DNA of 12,780 bases, taken from the NCBI GenBank assembly GCA_020346825.1, contig CP070791.1:528312-541091 (forward strand). Direction: 5' to 3'. The stretch is from Candidatus Bathyarchaeota archaeon. GTDB taxonomy: Archaea > Thermoproteota > Bathyarchaeia > Bathyarchaeales > Bathyarchaeaceae. Under the pieces are notes generated by a model, which had not been told where the DNA came from, searched no databases, and saw only the letters and a list, made by a program, of their open reading frames with translations. Positions 1 to 5,865 of this stretch are shown one piece after another. The translations under genes were made by a program, and so were the position numbers. How positions within the stretch are numbered: position 1 is the first letter of the stretch; each line of letters starts with the position of its first letter.

Positions 1-4
1 AAGA

Positions 5-805
5 ATGACAAAAACACCAATAATTGCAGGGATCAAACAAAAACGAATCGCTGAACTCGTTTCCAGCGGAAAGAGAATAGACGGAAGAGGATTGACTGAT
101 TACCGTGAAATCCAAGTGGAATCAGGAATCATTGAACGCGCTGAAGGTTCTGCCCGAATACGCCTAGGCAAAACCGAAGTAGTCGTTGGAATAAAAATTG
201 CGACCGGCGAACCTTTTCCAGACATACCCAACCAAGGTGTCCTCACCGTCAACGCTGAACTCGTGCCTTTGGCCTCCCCCTCCTTTGAACCGGGACCGCC
301 TAACGAAAACGCAGTGGAACTAGCACGAGTCGTTGATAGAGGTATACGAGAGTCCAAAGCCATTGATATGGAAAAGCTGTGCGTTGAGCCAAACAAGAAG
401 GTCTTCGTGGTTTTCATCGACGTCTACGTCTTAAACCACGACGGAAACCTAATAGACGCCTCAGCCATGGCTGCCCTAGCTGCCCTGCTTAACACAAAGA
501 TGTTTAACTATGAACTGGAAGAAGGAGAAATAAAAATTAAACCGGGCTACACACCGCTTCCAATCAGAAATTATCCAATACCCGTTACTTTCGCCAAGAT
601 AAATGGCAAGCTAGTGGTCGACCCTTGGCTTGAAGAAGAACAAGCAATGGACGCCAGACTCACAATGACTTTCGACAAAGAAGAAAAAATCTGTGCCATA
701 CAAAAAGGCGGCTACGGCTACTTCACGACACAACAAATCCTAGAAGCCACCAAGATAGCTCGGGAAAAGACCGGAGAGTTAAGGAAAATCTTGGTGAAAG
801 ACTAA
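5..805 (+). CDS. rrp42: Exosome complex subunit Rrp42 (RNase PH-like, non-catalytic)
   Basis: This is the Rrp42 subunit of the archaeal RNA exosome. In this family Rrp42 pairs with catalytic Rrp41 in a hexameric ring that degrades or tails RNA 3'-to-5' in the cytoplasm. The 266-residue length is normal. Visible family features are the N-terminal RIDGR motif (residues 24-28), the segment GPPNENAVELARVVDRGIRE (97-116), NHDGNLIDASAMAALAAL (144-161) and the late DPWLEEE segment (207-213). The gene begins 4 bases into the window, so its promoter and the expected upstream rrp4 and rrp41 genes cannot be seen. The TAA stop is followed directly, with no spacer, by the ATG of rpl37ae, indicating co-transcription. 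The protein is intact with no frameshift. The family call is very secure; a role as the structural partner of Rrp41 is family knowledge. Confidence 0.96.
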   Translation: MTKTPIIAGIKQKRIAELVSSGKRIDGRGLTDYREIQVESGIIERAEGSARIRLGKTEVVVGIKIATGEPFPDIPNQGVLTVNAELVPLASPSFEPGPPNENAVELARVVDRGIRESKAIDMEKLCVEPNKKVFVVFIDVYVLNHDGNLIDASAMAALAALLNTKMFNYELEEGEIKIKPGYTPLPIRNYPIPVTFAKINGKLVVDPWLEEEQAMDARLTMTFDKEEKICAIQKGGYGYFTTQQILEATKIAREKTGELRKILVKD

Positions 806-1087
806 ATGGGTCGCGGAAGAAAGACGAAGAAAGTTGCCATGACAAGAGGACTTGGAGCCCGCTACGGCGCAACAGTGAGAAAACGATACATCAAAGTACT
901 TTCAGAGACAAAGAAAGCTCACAAATGCCCACAATGTGGCTCTCCGTCAATTCGACGGGAAAGCCTAGGCGTTTGGAATTGCAGAAAATGCGGTCTCACC
1001 TTCACGGGAGGCGCCTACACACCAGTTACTAAACTTGGGATGATTAGTAAGCGCGCGGTCAAAAGTCTGCAGGCTTCAGAAGCATAA
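806..1087 (+). CDS. rpl37ae: Large-subunit ribosomal protein eL43 (L37Ae), zinc ribbon
   Basis: This 93-residue protein is eL43, formerly L37Ae, a zinc-binding protein of the large ribosomal subunit. It has a basic N-terminus (MGRGRKTKKV), the segment TRGLGARYGATVRKRY (13-28), and a four-cysteine zinc ribbon: C41-x2-C44 and C59-x2-C62, in the contexts CPQCG and CRKCG. The family signature FTGGAYTP follows (66-73). The ATG touches the rrp42 stop codon, so translation is probably coupled. In many archaea the next gene is rpoP, the smallest zinc-ribbon RNA polymerase subunit. Here the 57 bases after the stop hold only the SD of the Brix gene. Confidence 0.97.
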   Translation: MGRGRKTKKVAMTRGLGARYGATVRKRYIKVLSETKKAHKCPQCGSPSIRRESLGVWNCRKCGLTFTGGAYTPVTKLGMISKRAVKSLQASEA

Positions 1088-1144
1088 ATAGAACTGTAAA
1101 AGTCAAAACCGCTCAGTCTACGCCTTCTGAAAGGAGGGCCGCAG

Positions 1145-1696
1145 GTGATACTGTTAACCACTTCTCGGAGACCAACCACAAGAACAAGAACGTTTTGCCA
1201 CGATTTCGCTCGCTCCATTCCAAACATAATCCGAATCAACCGAGGCAAACTGAATGTTGATGGAATAGCTGAAAAGGCTGCTGAACTGAACGCGAACCGA
1301 ATAGTCATCATTGACCGATGGAGAAGCGGATTCGGAAAAATCAATCTTCTTCGAAAGGAAACAACCGACCTAATTCCGGTTCCTCCGTTTATGTATGTTG
1401 CTGGTGTTAGGCTTCAAAGAGAATTTGAGACAACGACAAAGCGTGTTCGATCTCTTGTCGCAACTACGAAGCTGAAAAACCCTCCTGAAACCAAAAAAAT
1501 CGCGGAGCATTTGTCAAATTTCTTTAATCTACCGAGGTTGTTGGTGGGCGAGGCTGCAACGAAATATCGAGCTTCGATGCACATTACTGATAGTGCTTTG
1601 GGGCGCACCCAAATCACGTTTATGCTCCTTCCACAAATGATTGAAATAGGTCCTAGAATAACTTTGTCAGCGTTGGTGTGGAGTGTCGCTGAATGA
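1145..1696 (+). CDS. Archaeal Brix-domain (Imp4-like) ribosome biogenesis protein
   Basis: This 183-residue single-domain Brix protein is related to eukaryotic Imp4/Rpf and is presumed to bind rRNA during ribosome assembly. The N-terminus MILLTTSRRPTTRTRTFCHD followed by IRINRGKLNVDGIAEKAAEL (29-48) and RIVIIDRWRSGFGKI (52-66) is characteristic of the archaeal family, and the length is that of the family. The start is GTG, preceded by the strong SD AAGGAGGG (1131-1138) six bases upstream; no ATG fits better, because the conserved LLTTSRRP begins at residue 3. Its TGA stop overlaps the ATG of pcc1 (ATGA), a standard translational-coupling arrangement. The ribosome-biogenesis role is inferred from the family and from the exosome/ribosomal neighbours. 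Confidence 0.9.
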   Translation: MILLTTSRRPTTRTRTFCHDFARSIPNIIRINRGKLNVDGIAEKAAELNANRIVIIDRWRSGFGKINLLRKETTDLIPVPPFMYVAGVRLQREFETTTKRVRSLVATTKLKNPPETKKIAEHLSNFFNLPRLLVGEAATKYRASMHITDSALGRTQITFMLLPQMIEIGPRITLSALVWSVAE

Positions 1697-2010
1697 AGAC
1701 TCGAGCTATTATTTGTCTGAGTTTCTCATCTGAAAAACAGATGAAAGTAGTACTGGAGGCTCTAAAACCAGAAACCAAAACTGCGGCAACCCGCCGTTCC
1801 AAAGTTCAAATCAAGAGTGAAGGAAACGAGTTGACGCTTGACTTCAAAGCAAGGGACACTTCCGCCCTAAGAGCGGCTATAAACTCGTATTTACGGCATG
1901 TCAATATGCTGGTTGATCTTCTGAAGTTAGTGGAAGAACCATCATGGCGTGAGCGTTCGCCTATTAGCCACACGTGTATGGATTCGCAGACCAATCTTAA
2001 AAGAAAGTGA
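1693..2010 (+). CDS. pcc1: KEOPS complex subunit Pcc1
   Basis: This is Pcc1, the small dimerising subunit of KEOPS, which with Kae1, Bud32 and Cgi121 makes the t6A modification at position 37 of ANN-decoding tRNAs. Residues 1 to about 84 form the usual domain: an N-terminal beta strand (RAIICLSF), KVVLEALKPET, LTLDFKARDTSALRAAINSY and a final helix (RHVNMLVDLLKLVE). The DTSALRAAINSYLR segment is diagnostic in this gene context. At 105 residues it is about 20 longer than typical archaeal Pcc1; the extra tail (from about WRERSP to the end) is basic and has no recognisable motif. It overlaps the Brix stop by four bases. It ends this part of the operon; the next plus-strand gene is 476 bases away, and a convergent small gene ends 33 bases downstream. 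Confidence 0.85.
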   Translation: MKTRAIICLSFSSEKQMKVVLEALKPETKTAATRRSKVQIKSEGNELTLDFKARDTSALRAAINSYLRHVNMLVDLLKLVEEPSWRERSPISHTCMDSQTNLKRK

Positions 2011-2023
2011 TAGGTGCGTCCAA

Positions 2024-2043
2024 GGTTTACGGTCTTTTCTCCT
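2024..2043 (+). terminator. Possible T-rich terminator of the rrp42-pcc1 operon
   Basis: A pyrimidine-rich tract (TTTACGGTCTTTTCTCCTCT) follows the pcc1 stop by about 14 bases. Archaeal RNA polymerase commonly terminates in U-rich tracts without needing a hairpin. It lies between convergent genes, pcc1 on plus and the zinc-ribbon gene on minus, where termination would be expected. The T-runs are short (four at most), so support is weak. Confidence 0.3.
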
Positions 2044-2196
2044 CTAATGAACTGCCCCTTCAAGTATTTGCTTAGCGAAACAATCTGGACATGTTGGAAG
2101 GGGTATTGTCTCCCATGAACCATCATCAAACTCCATTTTCATTATGTCTTCATCGGTTAAGCTGGCACCGCATTTGACACACTTTCTTTTTTTCAT
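2044..2196 (-). CDS. Small zinc-ribbon protein, 50 aa, function unknown
   Basis: This minus-strand ORF encodes 50 residues that begin MKKRKCVKCGASLTDEDIMK and end PTCPDCFAKQILEGAVH. Cysteines at residues 6 and 9 (CVKC) and 36 and 39 (CPDC) make two zinc knuckles 26 residues apart, a zinc-ribbon pattern with an acidic middle (MEFDDGSWE). No specific family was recognised. It is acidic in the middle and basic only at the N-terminus, unlike a ribosomal protein. It may be a small regulator or a subunit of a larger complex. A TATA-like box (CTTATAAC on the minus strand, 2242-2249) lies about 47 bases upstream of the ATG and would give a leader of roughly 22 bases. The SD is weak. It faces pcc1 tail to tail. 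Coding support comes from the paired CxxC motifs and the promoter, not from length. Confidence 0.62.
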   Translation of the reverse strand: MKKRKCVKCGASLTDEDIMKMEFDDGSWETIPLPTCPDCFAKQILEGAVH

Positions 2197-2241
2197 CAGA
2201 ACTCTACGCCTCTGTATACACGAGAACCTCTCAAAAAAGAG

Positions 2242-2249
2242 TTATAAGC
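2242..2249 (-). promoter_or_regulatory. TATA box for the small zinc-ribbon gene
   Basis: On the minus strand the sequence reads CAAAGCTTATAACTC, giving a TATA-like core TTATAA behind a purine/A-rich BRE-like stretch (ACAAAG). Transcription would start about 25 bases downstream, near 2218-2222, giving a leader of about 22 to 26 bases before the ATG at 2196. Position and sequence fit archaeal promoters; nothing else in this stretch explains it. Confidence 0.4.
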
Positions 2250-2411
2250 TTTGTTGCACAGAATCCAAACTTTGCTTTGAAAAAAAACAATGTACATGTG
2301 CGCGTTACAAAAGAAAGAGTGTTTATTCTAGGCAGATGCTTATCTTTGTAAGATGCTTTTTGACAAGAACCATATCTGAATCCATTAATGAGTCACAATG
2401 AAAAGAAGTGT

Positions 2412-2440
2412 TTTGCGTGAAAACCCTTAATTAACGCAAA
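2412..2440 (+). promoter_or_regulatory. Putative pfdB promoter inside a 7-bp inverted repeat
   Basis: TTTGCGT (2412-2418) and ACGCAAA (2434-2440) form a perfect 7-bp inverted repeat with a 15-base spacer. The 3' half of the spacer and the start of the right arm contain TTAATTAA (2428-2435), a possible TATA element preceded by GAAAACCC. A start about 25 bases downstream, near 2455-2460, would give a 27 to 32 base leader that includes the pfdB SD. The overlap of the repeat with the core promoter is what an operator would look like, but it could also be chance. The rest of 2250-2411 shows no gene, RNA or repeat. Confidence 0.35.
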
Positions 2441-2486
2441 GGTATAATGCTGAAGGAGTCCTGAAGCAACAATTGGAGGAGTTGAG

Positions 2487-2855
2487 ATGAGCGAAGAGAT
2501 TACGAGGCTTCCACCACAGGTACAACAACGGTTGTTAAGACTTCAGCAGCTGCAGCAGACGTTGCAAGGAGTTTTGACACAGAAACAGCAGCTGGAGCTA
2601 GAACTTAATGAAGTTGAACAAGCGTTGGGCGAGTTGGAAAAGCTGACTGATGCTTCGGTGATTTACAAGTCCGTAGGTTCGCTTCTTGTTAAGTCAAAGA
2701 GAGCTAACGTGACAGTTGAACTAAACGAGCGGAAAGAACTGTTGAACATGAGAATTAACGTTCTAGGCAAGCAGGAGGAGCGTCTGCGAACCCAGGTCAA
2801 GGATTTGCAGGATAAACTGCAACGTGATTTGCGTCAAATTTCACCTCCCCCTTAA
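2487..2855 (+). CDS. pfdB: Prefoldin beta subunit
   Basis: This is the beta subunit of prefoldin, the alpha2-beta4 'jellyfish' co-chaperone that holds unfolded proteins for the thermosome in the cytoplasm. Its 122 residues match the family length. The N-terminal coiled-coil helix (about 10-55, rich in Q, L and E: QQRLLRLQQLQQTLQGVLTQ) leads to the beta-hairpin region (LTDASVIYKSVGSLLVKS, about 53-70), then a C-terminal coiled-coil helix (about 80-117). SD GGAGGA (2475-2480) sits six bases before the ATG. The last three residues are prolines, encoded inside the 5' arm and loop of a strong hairpin. The next gene is in the same reading frame after the TAA stop. Prefoldin beta belongs to the classical archaeal exosome superoperon. 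Confidence 0.93.
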   Translation: MSEEITRLPPQVQQRLLRLQQLQQTLQGVLTQKQQLELELNEVEQALGELEKLTDASVIYKSVGSLLVKSKRANVTVELNERKELLNMRINVLGKQEERLRTQVKDLQDKLQRDLRQISPPP

Positions 2856-2869
2856 GGTGAAATTTTTTT
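2836..2869 (+). promoter_or_regulatory. Perfect 11-bp hairpin over the pfdB stop and downstream SD, followed by a T-run
   Basis: AAATTTCACCT (2836-2846) pairs perfectly with AGGTGAAATTT (2855-2865) around an 8-base loop (2847-2854). The T-run extends to 2869. The pfdB stop TAA (2853-2855) lies at the loop and 3' arm boundary. The AGGTGA in the 3' arm (2855-2860) is the SD of the following TTG-start gene. A ribosome ending pfdB would melt the stem and expose that SD, giving strict translational coupling. The stem plus U-run also resembles an intrinsic terminator, so some transcripts may end here. The structure is read from sequence; function is inference. Confidence 0.7.
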
Positions 2870-3170
2870 GGGAGAGATAGAAATCCCTGAACTTACCTTG
2901 GAACAGTTGGAAGAGCTTTGTGAAATGGCGGGGGCGAATGCGAGAGAGTATTTCTTGTCAAAGGTTCCTTCCAGCAGAGTTTTTACCCTCCACGTATCAG
3001 TTGACGGCGACGACGCGAAACCCCTCACCCTGAACATCGCCGTAGAAGTCGTATTGTCGTCTCTCATGAAGAATTTTGATGTAACAGAATTGGCTGAAGA
3101 CGCGACGGAAAGGGCTTTCACTTCCGTTGAAGTATACTTGAGGAAACTCTTATGCAAATCCATGAGATAG
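2868..3170 (+). CDS. DUF3194-like conserved archaeal protein
   Basis: This 100-residue protein matches what is known of the archaeal DUF3194 group, a small family of unknown function found next to prefoldin beta. It begins (after TTG) with GEIEIPELTLEQLEELCEMA, a predicted helix, then a beta-rich segment (RVFTLHVSVDGDD, LTLNIAVEVVLS) and a C-terminal helical part (TERAFTSVEVYLRKLLC). It has no signal peptide, membrane segment or catalytic motif. The TTG start is chosen because the conserved EIPELT lies just after it and SD AGGTGA sits seven bases upstream; the first in-frame ATG (2925) would delete this conserved part. It shares the pfdB reading frame, separated only by TAA and four codons. 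Its 3' end overlaps the next gene by 19 bases. Its job is unknown; coupling suggests a link to prefoldin or to the phosphoesterase. Confidence 0.72.
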   Translation: MGEIEIPELTLEQLEELCEMAGANAREYFLSKVPSSRVFTLHVSVDGDDAKPLTLNIAVEVVLSSLMKNFDVTELAEDATERAFTSVEVYLRKLLCKSMR

Positions 3171-4138
3171 TGACGCTTATAGACAAACTTGACGCAAAGT
3201 TGGGGGTTCTATTATGTCACCATAATGCTGATCCGGATGCCATATGTGCTGCTTTTGCTTTTTCTAGACTGTTGGCGCGTCTAAGACCTGGGTTGGAAAT
3301 CGAAATTGCAGCGGCTCAAGGACCTAGTAGGCTTTCGAAGTTCTTGTTGAAGTCGTTGCCCGCAGAATTAACAGCGCAGCCGCGCATCAATAAAGCTGAT
3401 CTTATTGTTTTTTTGGACACAAATACTATCCAACAGCTGGATGAATGGCGCCAAGTGATAGAGGTGTCCAATTCTCCTCTCATCGTAATTGATCATCATG
3501 CAAGCCATCCAGAAACTGAACGTCTTGTAACCATATGCGTAGCGGATGAGGAAGCTTCATCCACTTGTGAGATTGTTTACAGACTTTTCAAAGAAGCGAA
3601 AGTCAAACTGACACTAGTCGAAGCGAAGGCACTTTTTCTCGGCATAGCCTTTGATACTAGACACTTTGTTATTGCCACTTCTGCTACACTCAAGGTTGTA
3701 GCTGACCTGATTGACGCTGGAGTTAGCGTCCAAGAAACCTTACCTCTTCTTTCGTTACCAATGGACTACTCGGAGCGCATAGCACGATTGAAAGCAGGTT
3801 GCCGCCTAAAACTCCTGCGGATTGATGACTGGTTAATTGCGCTTTCTCATATTAGCTCTTATCAAGCCTCATCGGCTAGAGGTTTAATTGGATTGGGAGC
3901 CCACGTAGCAATTGTTGCTGGTAAAAGAGGAGACGCACTACAAGTCAGTCTAAGATCTTCTCGTGACTTCTACGAGAAAACTGGAATACATTTAGGTCGA
4001 GACATAGCCAACCCGTTAGGTAAGTATCTGCAGGGCATGGGGGGAGGCCATTCGGTTTCAGCTGGGGCCAACGGTGTTGGAGACGCAAAAGCTAGCCTGA
4101 AGCGTTGCGTAAGACTGCTGAAGGAGAGACTGAAGTAA
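3152..4138 (+). CDS. DHH/DHHA1 phosphoesterase (RecJ/NrnA-like)
   Basis: This 328-residue protein is a metal-dependent DHH-superfamily phosphoesterase. Motifs in order are HHNADPDA (23-30), FLDTN (87-91), the signature DHH (114-116, in IDHHAS) and GIAFDTRHF (164-172), which supply the metal-binding Asp/His set. The C-terminal DHHA1 domain ends in GGGHSVSAGANG (297-308), the substrate-binding loop. The DHH and DHHA1 domains fill the whole chain, as in NrnA-type oligonucleotide or pAp phosphatases and short archaeal RecJ homologues. Which substrate it uses (nanoRNA, ssDNA, cyclic dinucleotide or pAp) cannot be told from sequence. The ATG overlaps the previous gene by 19 bases, with GAGG (3140-3143) eight bases upstream; GTG at 3170 is a less likely alternative. 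Being next to exosome and prefoldin genes fits a role in RNA turnover, as inference. Confidence 0.87.
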   Translation: MQIHEIVTLIDKLDAKLGVLLCHHNADPDAICAAFAFSRLLARLRPGLEIEIAAAQGPSRLSKFLLKSLPAELTAQPRINKADLIVFLDTNTIQQLDEWRQVIEVSNSPLIVIDHHASHPETERLVTICVADEEASSTCEIVYRLFKEAKVKLTLVEAKALFLGIAFDTRHFVIATSATLKVVADLIDAGVSVQETLPLLSLPMDYSERIARLKAGCRLKLLRIDDWLIALSHISSYQASSARGLIGLGAHVAIVAGKRGDALQVSLRSSRDFYEKTGIHLGRDIANPLGKYLQGMGGGHSVSAGANGVGDAKASLKRCVRLLKERLK

Positions 4139-4147
4139 CTCTCTGTT

Positions 4148-4159
4148 GAGTAGCTACTC
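4148..4159. repeat. Perfect 12-bp palindrome upstream of the ECF operon
   Basis: GAGTAGCTACTC is a perfect palindrome lying in the 25 bases between the phosphoesterase stop and the first ATPase ATG, four bases before that ATG. No SD precedes this ATG. The palindrome could be an operator or a short initiation-region hairpin, though its 4-base loop would allow only four pairs. No convincing TATA box is visible here. Confidence 0.4.
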
Positions 4160-4163
4160 TTAA

Positions 4164-5051
4164 ATGATTGAAGGTTCGCCAATAACCGTGGCGAACGAAA
4201 CATTGGCAATCATCGAAACAAGAAAACTAGTGTACACCTATTCAGGTGCAAAAAAAGCAGCCCTCAAAGGTGTATCCGTAACAATTGAGAGCGGAGAAAT
4301 CGTTATTCTAACAGGTCCCAGTGGCTGCGGTAAAACAACCTTATGCCGATGCTTCAATGGCCTAATTCCCCACTTCTACGGTGGGAAAATTGAAGGAGAG
4401 GTGGTGGTCGCCGGCCACAAAGTAGTTGACCAAACAATTTATGAACTCGCCAGACATGTAGGCCTTGTTTTCCAAAACCCAGAAAACCAGCTCTTTGCTT
4501 TATCCGTTGAAAAAGATGTAGCCTTCGGCCTTGAAAACCTTGCCGTTCCCAGAGATGAAATGATAAAACGCGTTGATTGGGCTCTCCAAATGACGGGCAT
4601 AGAAGACCTCAGTGAAAGACCGCCCCACGAACTCTCGGGCGGACAACAACAACGGGTTGCTATAGCCTGCGTGTTGGCAATGCAACCAGACGTTATGATA
4701 TTGGACGAGCCCACATCATTTCTTGATCCGGTAGGAGCTCAAAAAATCTTTGAGGTAATCAACGAGTTAAACAAAGAATTGGGCATCACAATCATTCTCG
4801 TCGAACATAGGTTAGATTTGGCCTCAAAATACGCTGATCACGTTGTTGTTATGGATGAAGGAAAGGTCGTTTTGGACGGTGAGCCTCGAGGAGTCTTCAA
4901 CTCTGAGAAAGCCCGCTTGATTGGTGTCGGGGTCCCTAAAGCTACTAGGCTCTATCAGATCCTCAGAGAAAACGGAACGCACCTCAGCGGAGTTCCAGTG
5001 ACCTCGGAGGAAGCATCCAAACTATTGTTGGAGGTTTTGAAACGTGATTGA
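4164..5051 (+). CDS. ecfA1: ECF transporter energy-coupling ATPase (first of two)
   Basis: This 295-residue ABC ATPase belongs to the energy-coupling factor (CbiO/EcfA) family, which drives uptake of vitamins or metal ions through a T component and a substrate-binding S protein. Visible motifs are Walker A GPSGCGKTT (51-59), Q-loop FQNPENQLF (103-111), signature LSGGQQQ (157-163), Walker B VMILDEP (177-183), D-loop SFLD and H-loop His215. The QNPENQLF form of the Q-loop is typical of ECF ATPases. The C-terminal region after about 240 is the usual ECF extension. The start is uncertain: ATG 4164 has no SD, while GTG 4188 gives MANETLAIIETRKLVYTY and would also fit. A leaderless or coupled start is possible. 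It overlaps the second ATPase by eight bases. Confidence 0.93.
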   Translation: MIEGSPITVANETLAIIETRKLVYTYSGAKKAALKGVSVTIESGEIVILTGPSGCGKTTLCRCFNGLIPHFYGGKIEGEVVVAGHKVVDQTIYELARHVGLVFQNPENQLFALSVEKDVAFGLENLAVPRDEMIKRVDWALQMTGIEDLSERPPHELSGGQQQRVAIACVLAMQPDVMILDEPTSFLDPVGAQKIFEVINELNKELGITIILVEHRLDLASKYADHVVVMDEGKVVLDGEPRGVFNSEKARLIGVGVPKATRLYQILRENGTHLSGVPVTSEEASKLLLEVLKRD

Positions 5052-5865
5052 GGTTAGAGACCTTCATTTCACTTATCCTACTGGCGTTGAAGCTTTGAGG
5101 GGAATCAACCTCACTGTTAGAGATGGAGAATTTCTGGCTATCATGGGACAGAATGGCGCAGGAAAAACAACCCTGGTGAAACACTTCAATGGATTGTTAA
5201 AGCCAACCGCAGGTGAGGTTGTTATAGATGGAGTGAGCACTCGAGACGCAAGCGTAGCCCAAATTGCTCGGAATGTTGGATTCGTATTTCAGAATCCCGA
5301 TCACCAACTCTTTTGCGAAACTGTAGAGGAGGAGGTTGCATTTGCCTTGCGAAACTTTGGCTTCAAAGAAACAGCCATCAAAAATAGAGTTGATTGGGCT
5401 CTAAATCTCCTAGACATAAAACGATATCGTGAAACATCTCCCTTCATGCTCAGCGGTGGGGAAAGAAAACGGGTTGCTTTGGCTTCAGTTCTCGCTTGGG
5501 ATCCTAAAGTTGTCATTCTAGACGAGCCTACGATTGGCCAGGATCACCGACAAAAGGAGAAGCTACGACAGTTCATTGTCCAATTAAATGCTCAGAAGAA
5601 GACTGTGATTGTTGTCACTCACGACGTAGAGTTTGTGGCAGAATCTAATCCCCAAGTTATGCTGATGTCTGGAGGAGAAATTGTGGCTGAGGGAGACGCC
5701 AGAGAAATTCTGACAGACCAGAAGCTTGTTGCGCAGGCTTCTATTGTATCTCCGGAGATAACCCAGATTCTTTCGGGGCTCCCTGACTTGGGGATACAAA
5801 AAAACGTGATTGACGTTCACGAAGCAACAAGCATTCTACTTGACCTTTTGGAGGTCGCCTCATGA
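5044..5865 (+). CDS. ecfA2: ECF transporter energy-coupling ATPase (second)
   Basis: This 273-residue ABC ATPase is the partner of the preceding one, so the motor is probably an EcfA/EcfA' heterodimer. Motifs are Walker A GQNGAGKTT (35-43), Q-loop FQNPDHQLF (82-90), signature LSGGERKRVALA (136-147), Walker B VVILDEP (156-162), a D-loop of the IGQD type (164-167) and H-loop His193 (VTHD). It starts with GTG at 5044; SD GGAGGT (5030-5035) lies eight bases upstream inside the first ATPase. The start overlaps the upstream stop, and its own stop overlaps the T-component ATG (ATGA). Both ATPases look fully active. The C-terminus (about 225-273) carries the ECF-type extension. Two different ATPase genes followed by EcfT is the usual order for group II ECF modules. 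Confidence 0.94.
   Translation: MIEVRDLHFTYPTGVEALRGINLTVRDGEFLAIMGQNGAGKTTLVKHFNGLLKPTAGEVVIDGVSTRDASVAQIARNVGFVFQNPDHQLFCETVEEEVAFALRNFGFKETAIKNRVDWALNLLDIKRYRETSPFMLSGGERKRVALASVLAWDPKVVILDEPTIGQDHRQKEKLRQFIVQLNAQKKTVIVVTHDVEFVAESNPQVMLMSGGEIVAEGDAREILTDQKLVAQASIVSPEITQILSGLPDLGIQKNVIDVHEATSILLDLLEVAS

Noticed and set aside
1015..1344. 109-residue minus-strand ORF over the L37Ae-Brix junction
   Set aside because: It runs antisense to two conserved genes and has no recognisable motif.
2144..2401. Plus-strand 85-residue ORF with many Cys, Lys and Arg
   Set aside because: It has no SD, no domain and an irregular composition. It overlaps the better supported zinc-ribbon gene on the other strand and that gene's promoter.
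2441..2450. GGTATAATGC, resembling a bacterial -10 box
   Set aside because: The window is archaeal and no matching -35 element is present at the right distance.
2447..2464. Mini-ORF ATG CTG AAG GAG TCC TGA upstream of pfdB, possible leader peptide
   Set aside because: It has only a weak AAAGG upstream, and the best promoter candidate would place the transcript start inside or after it.
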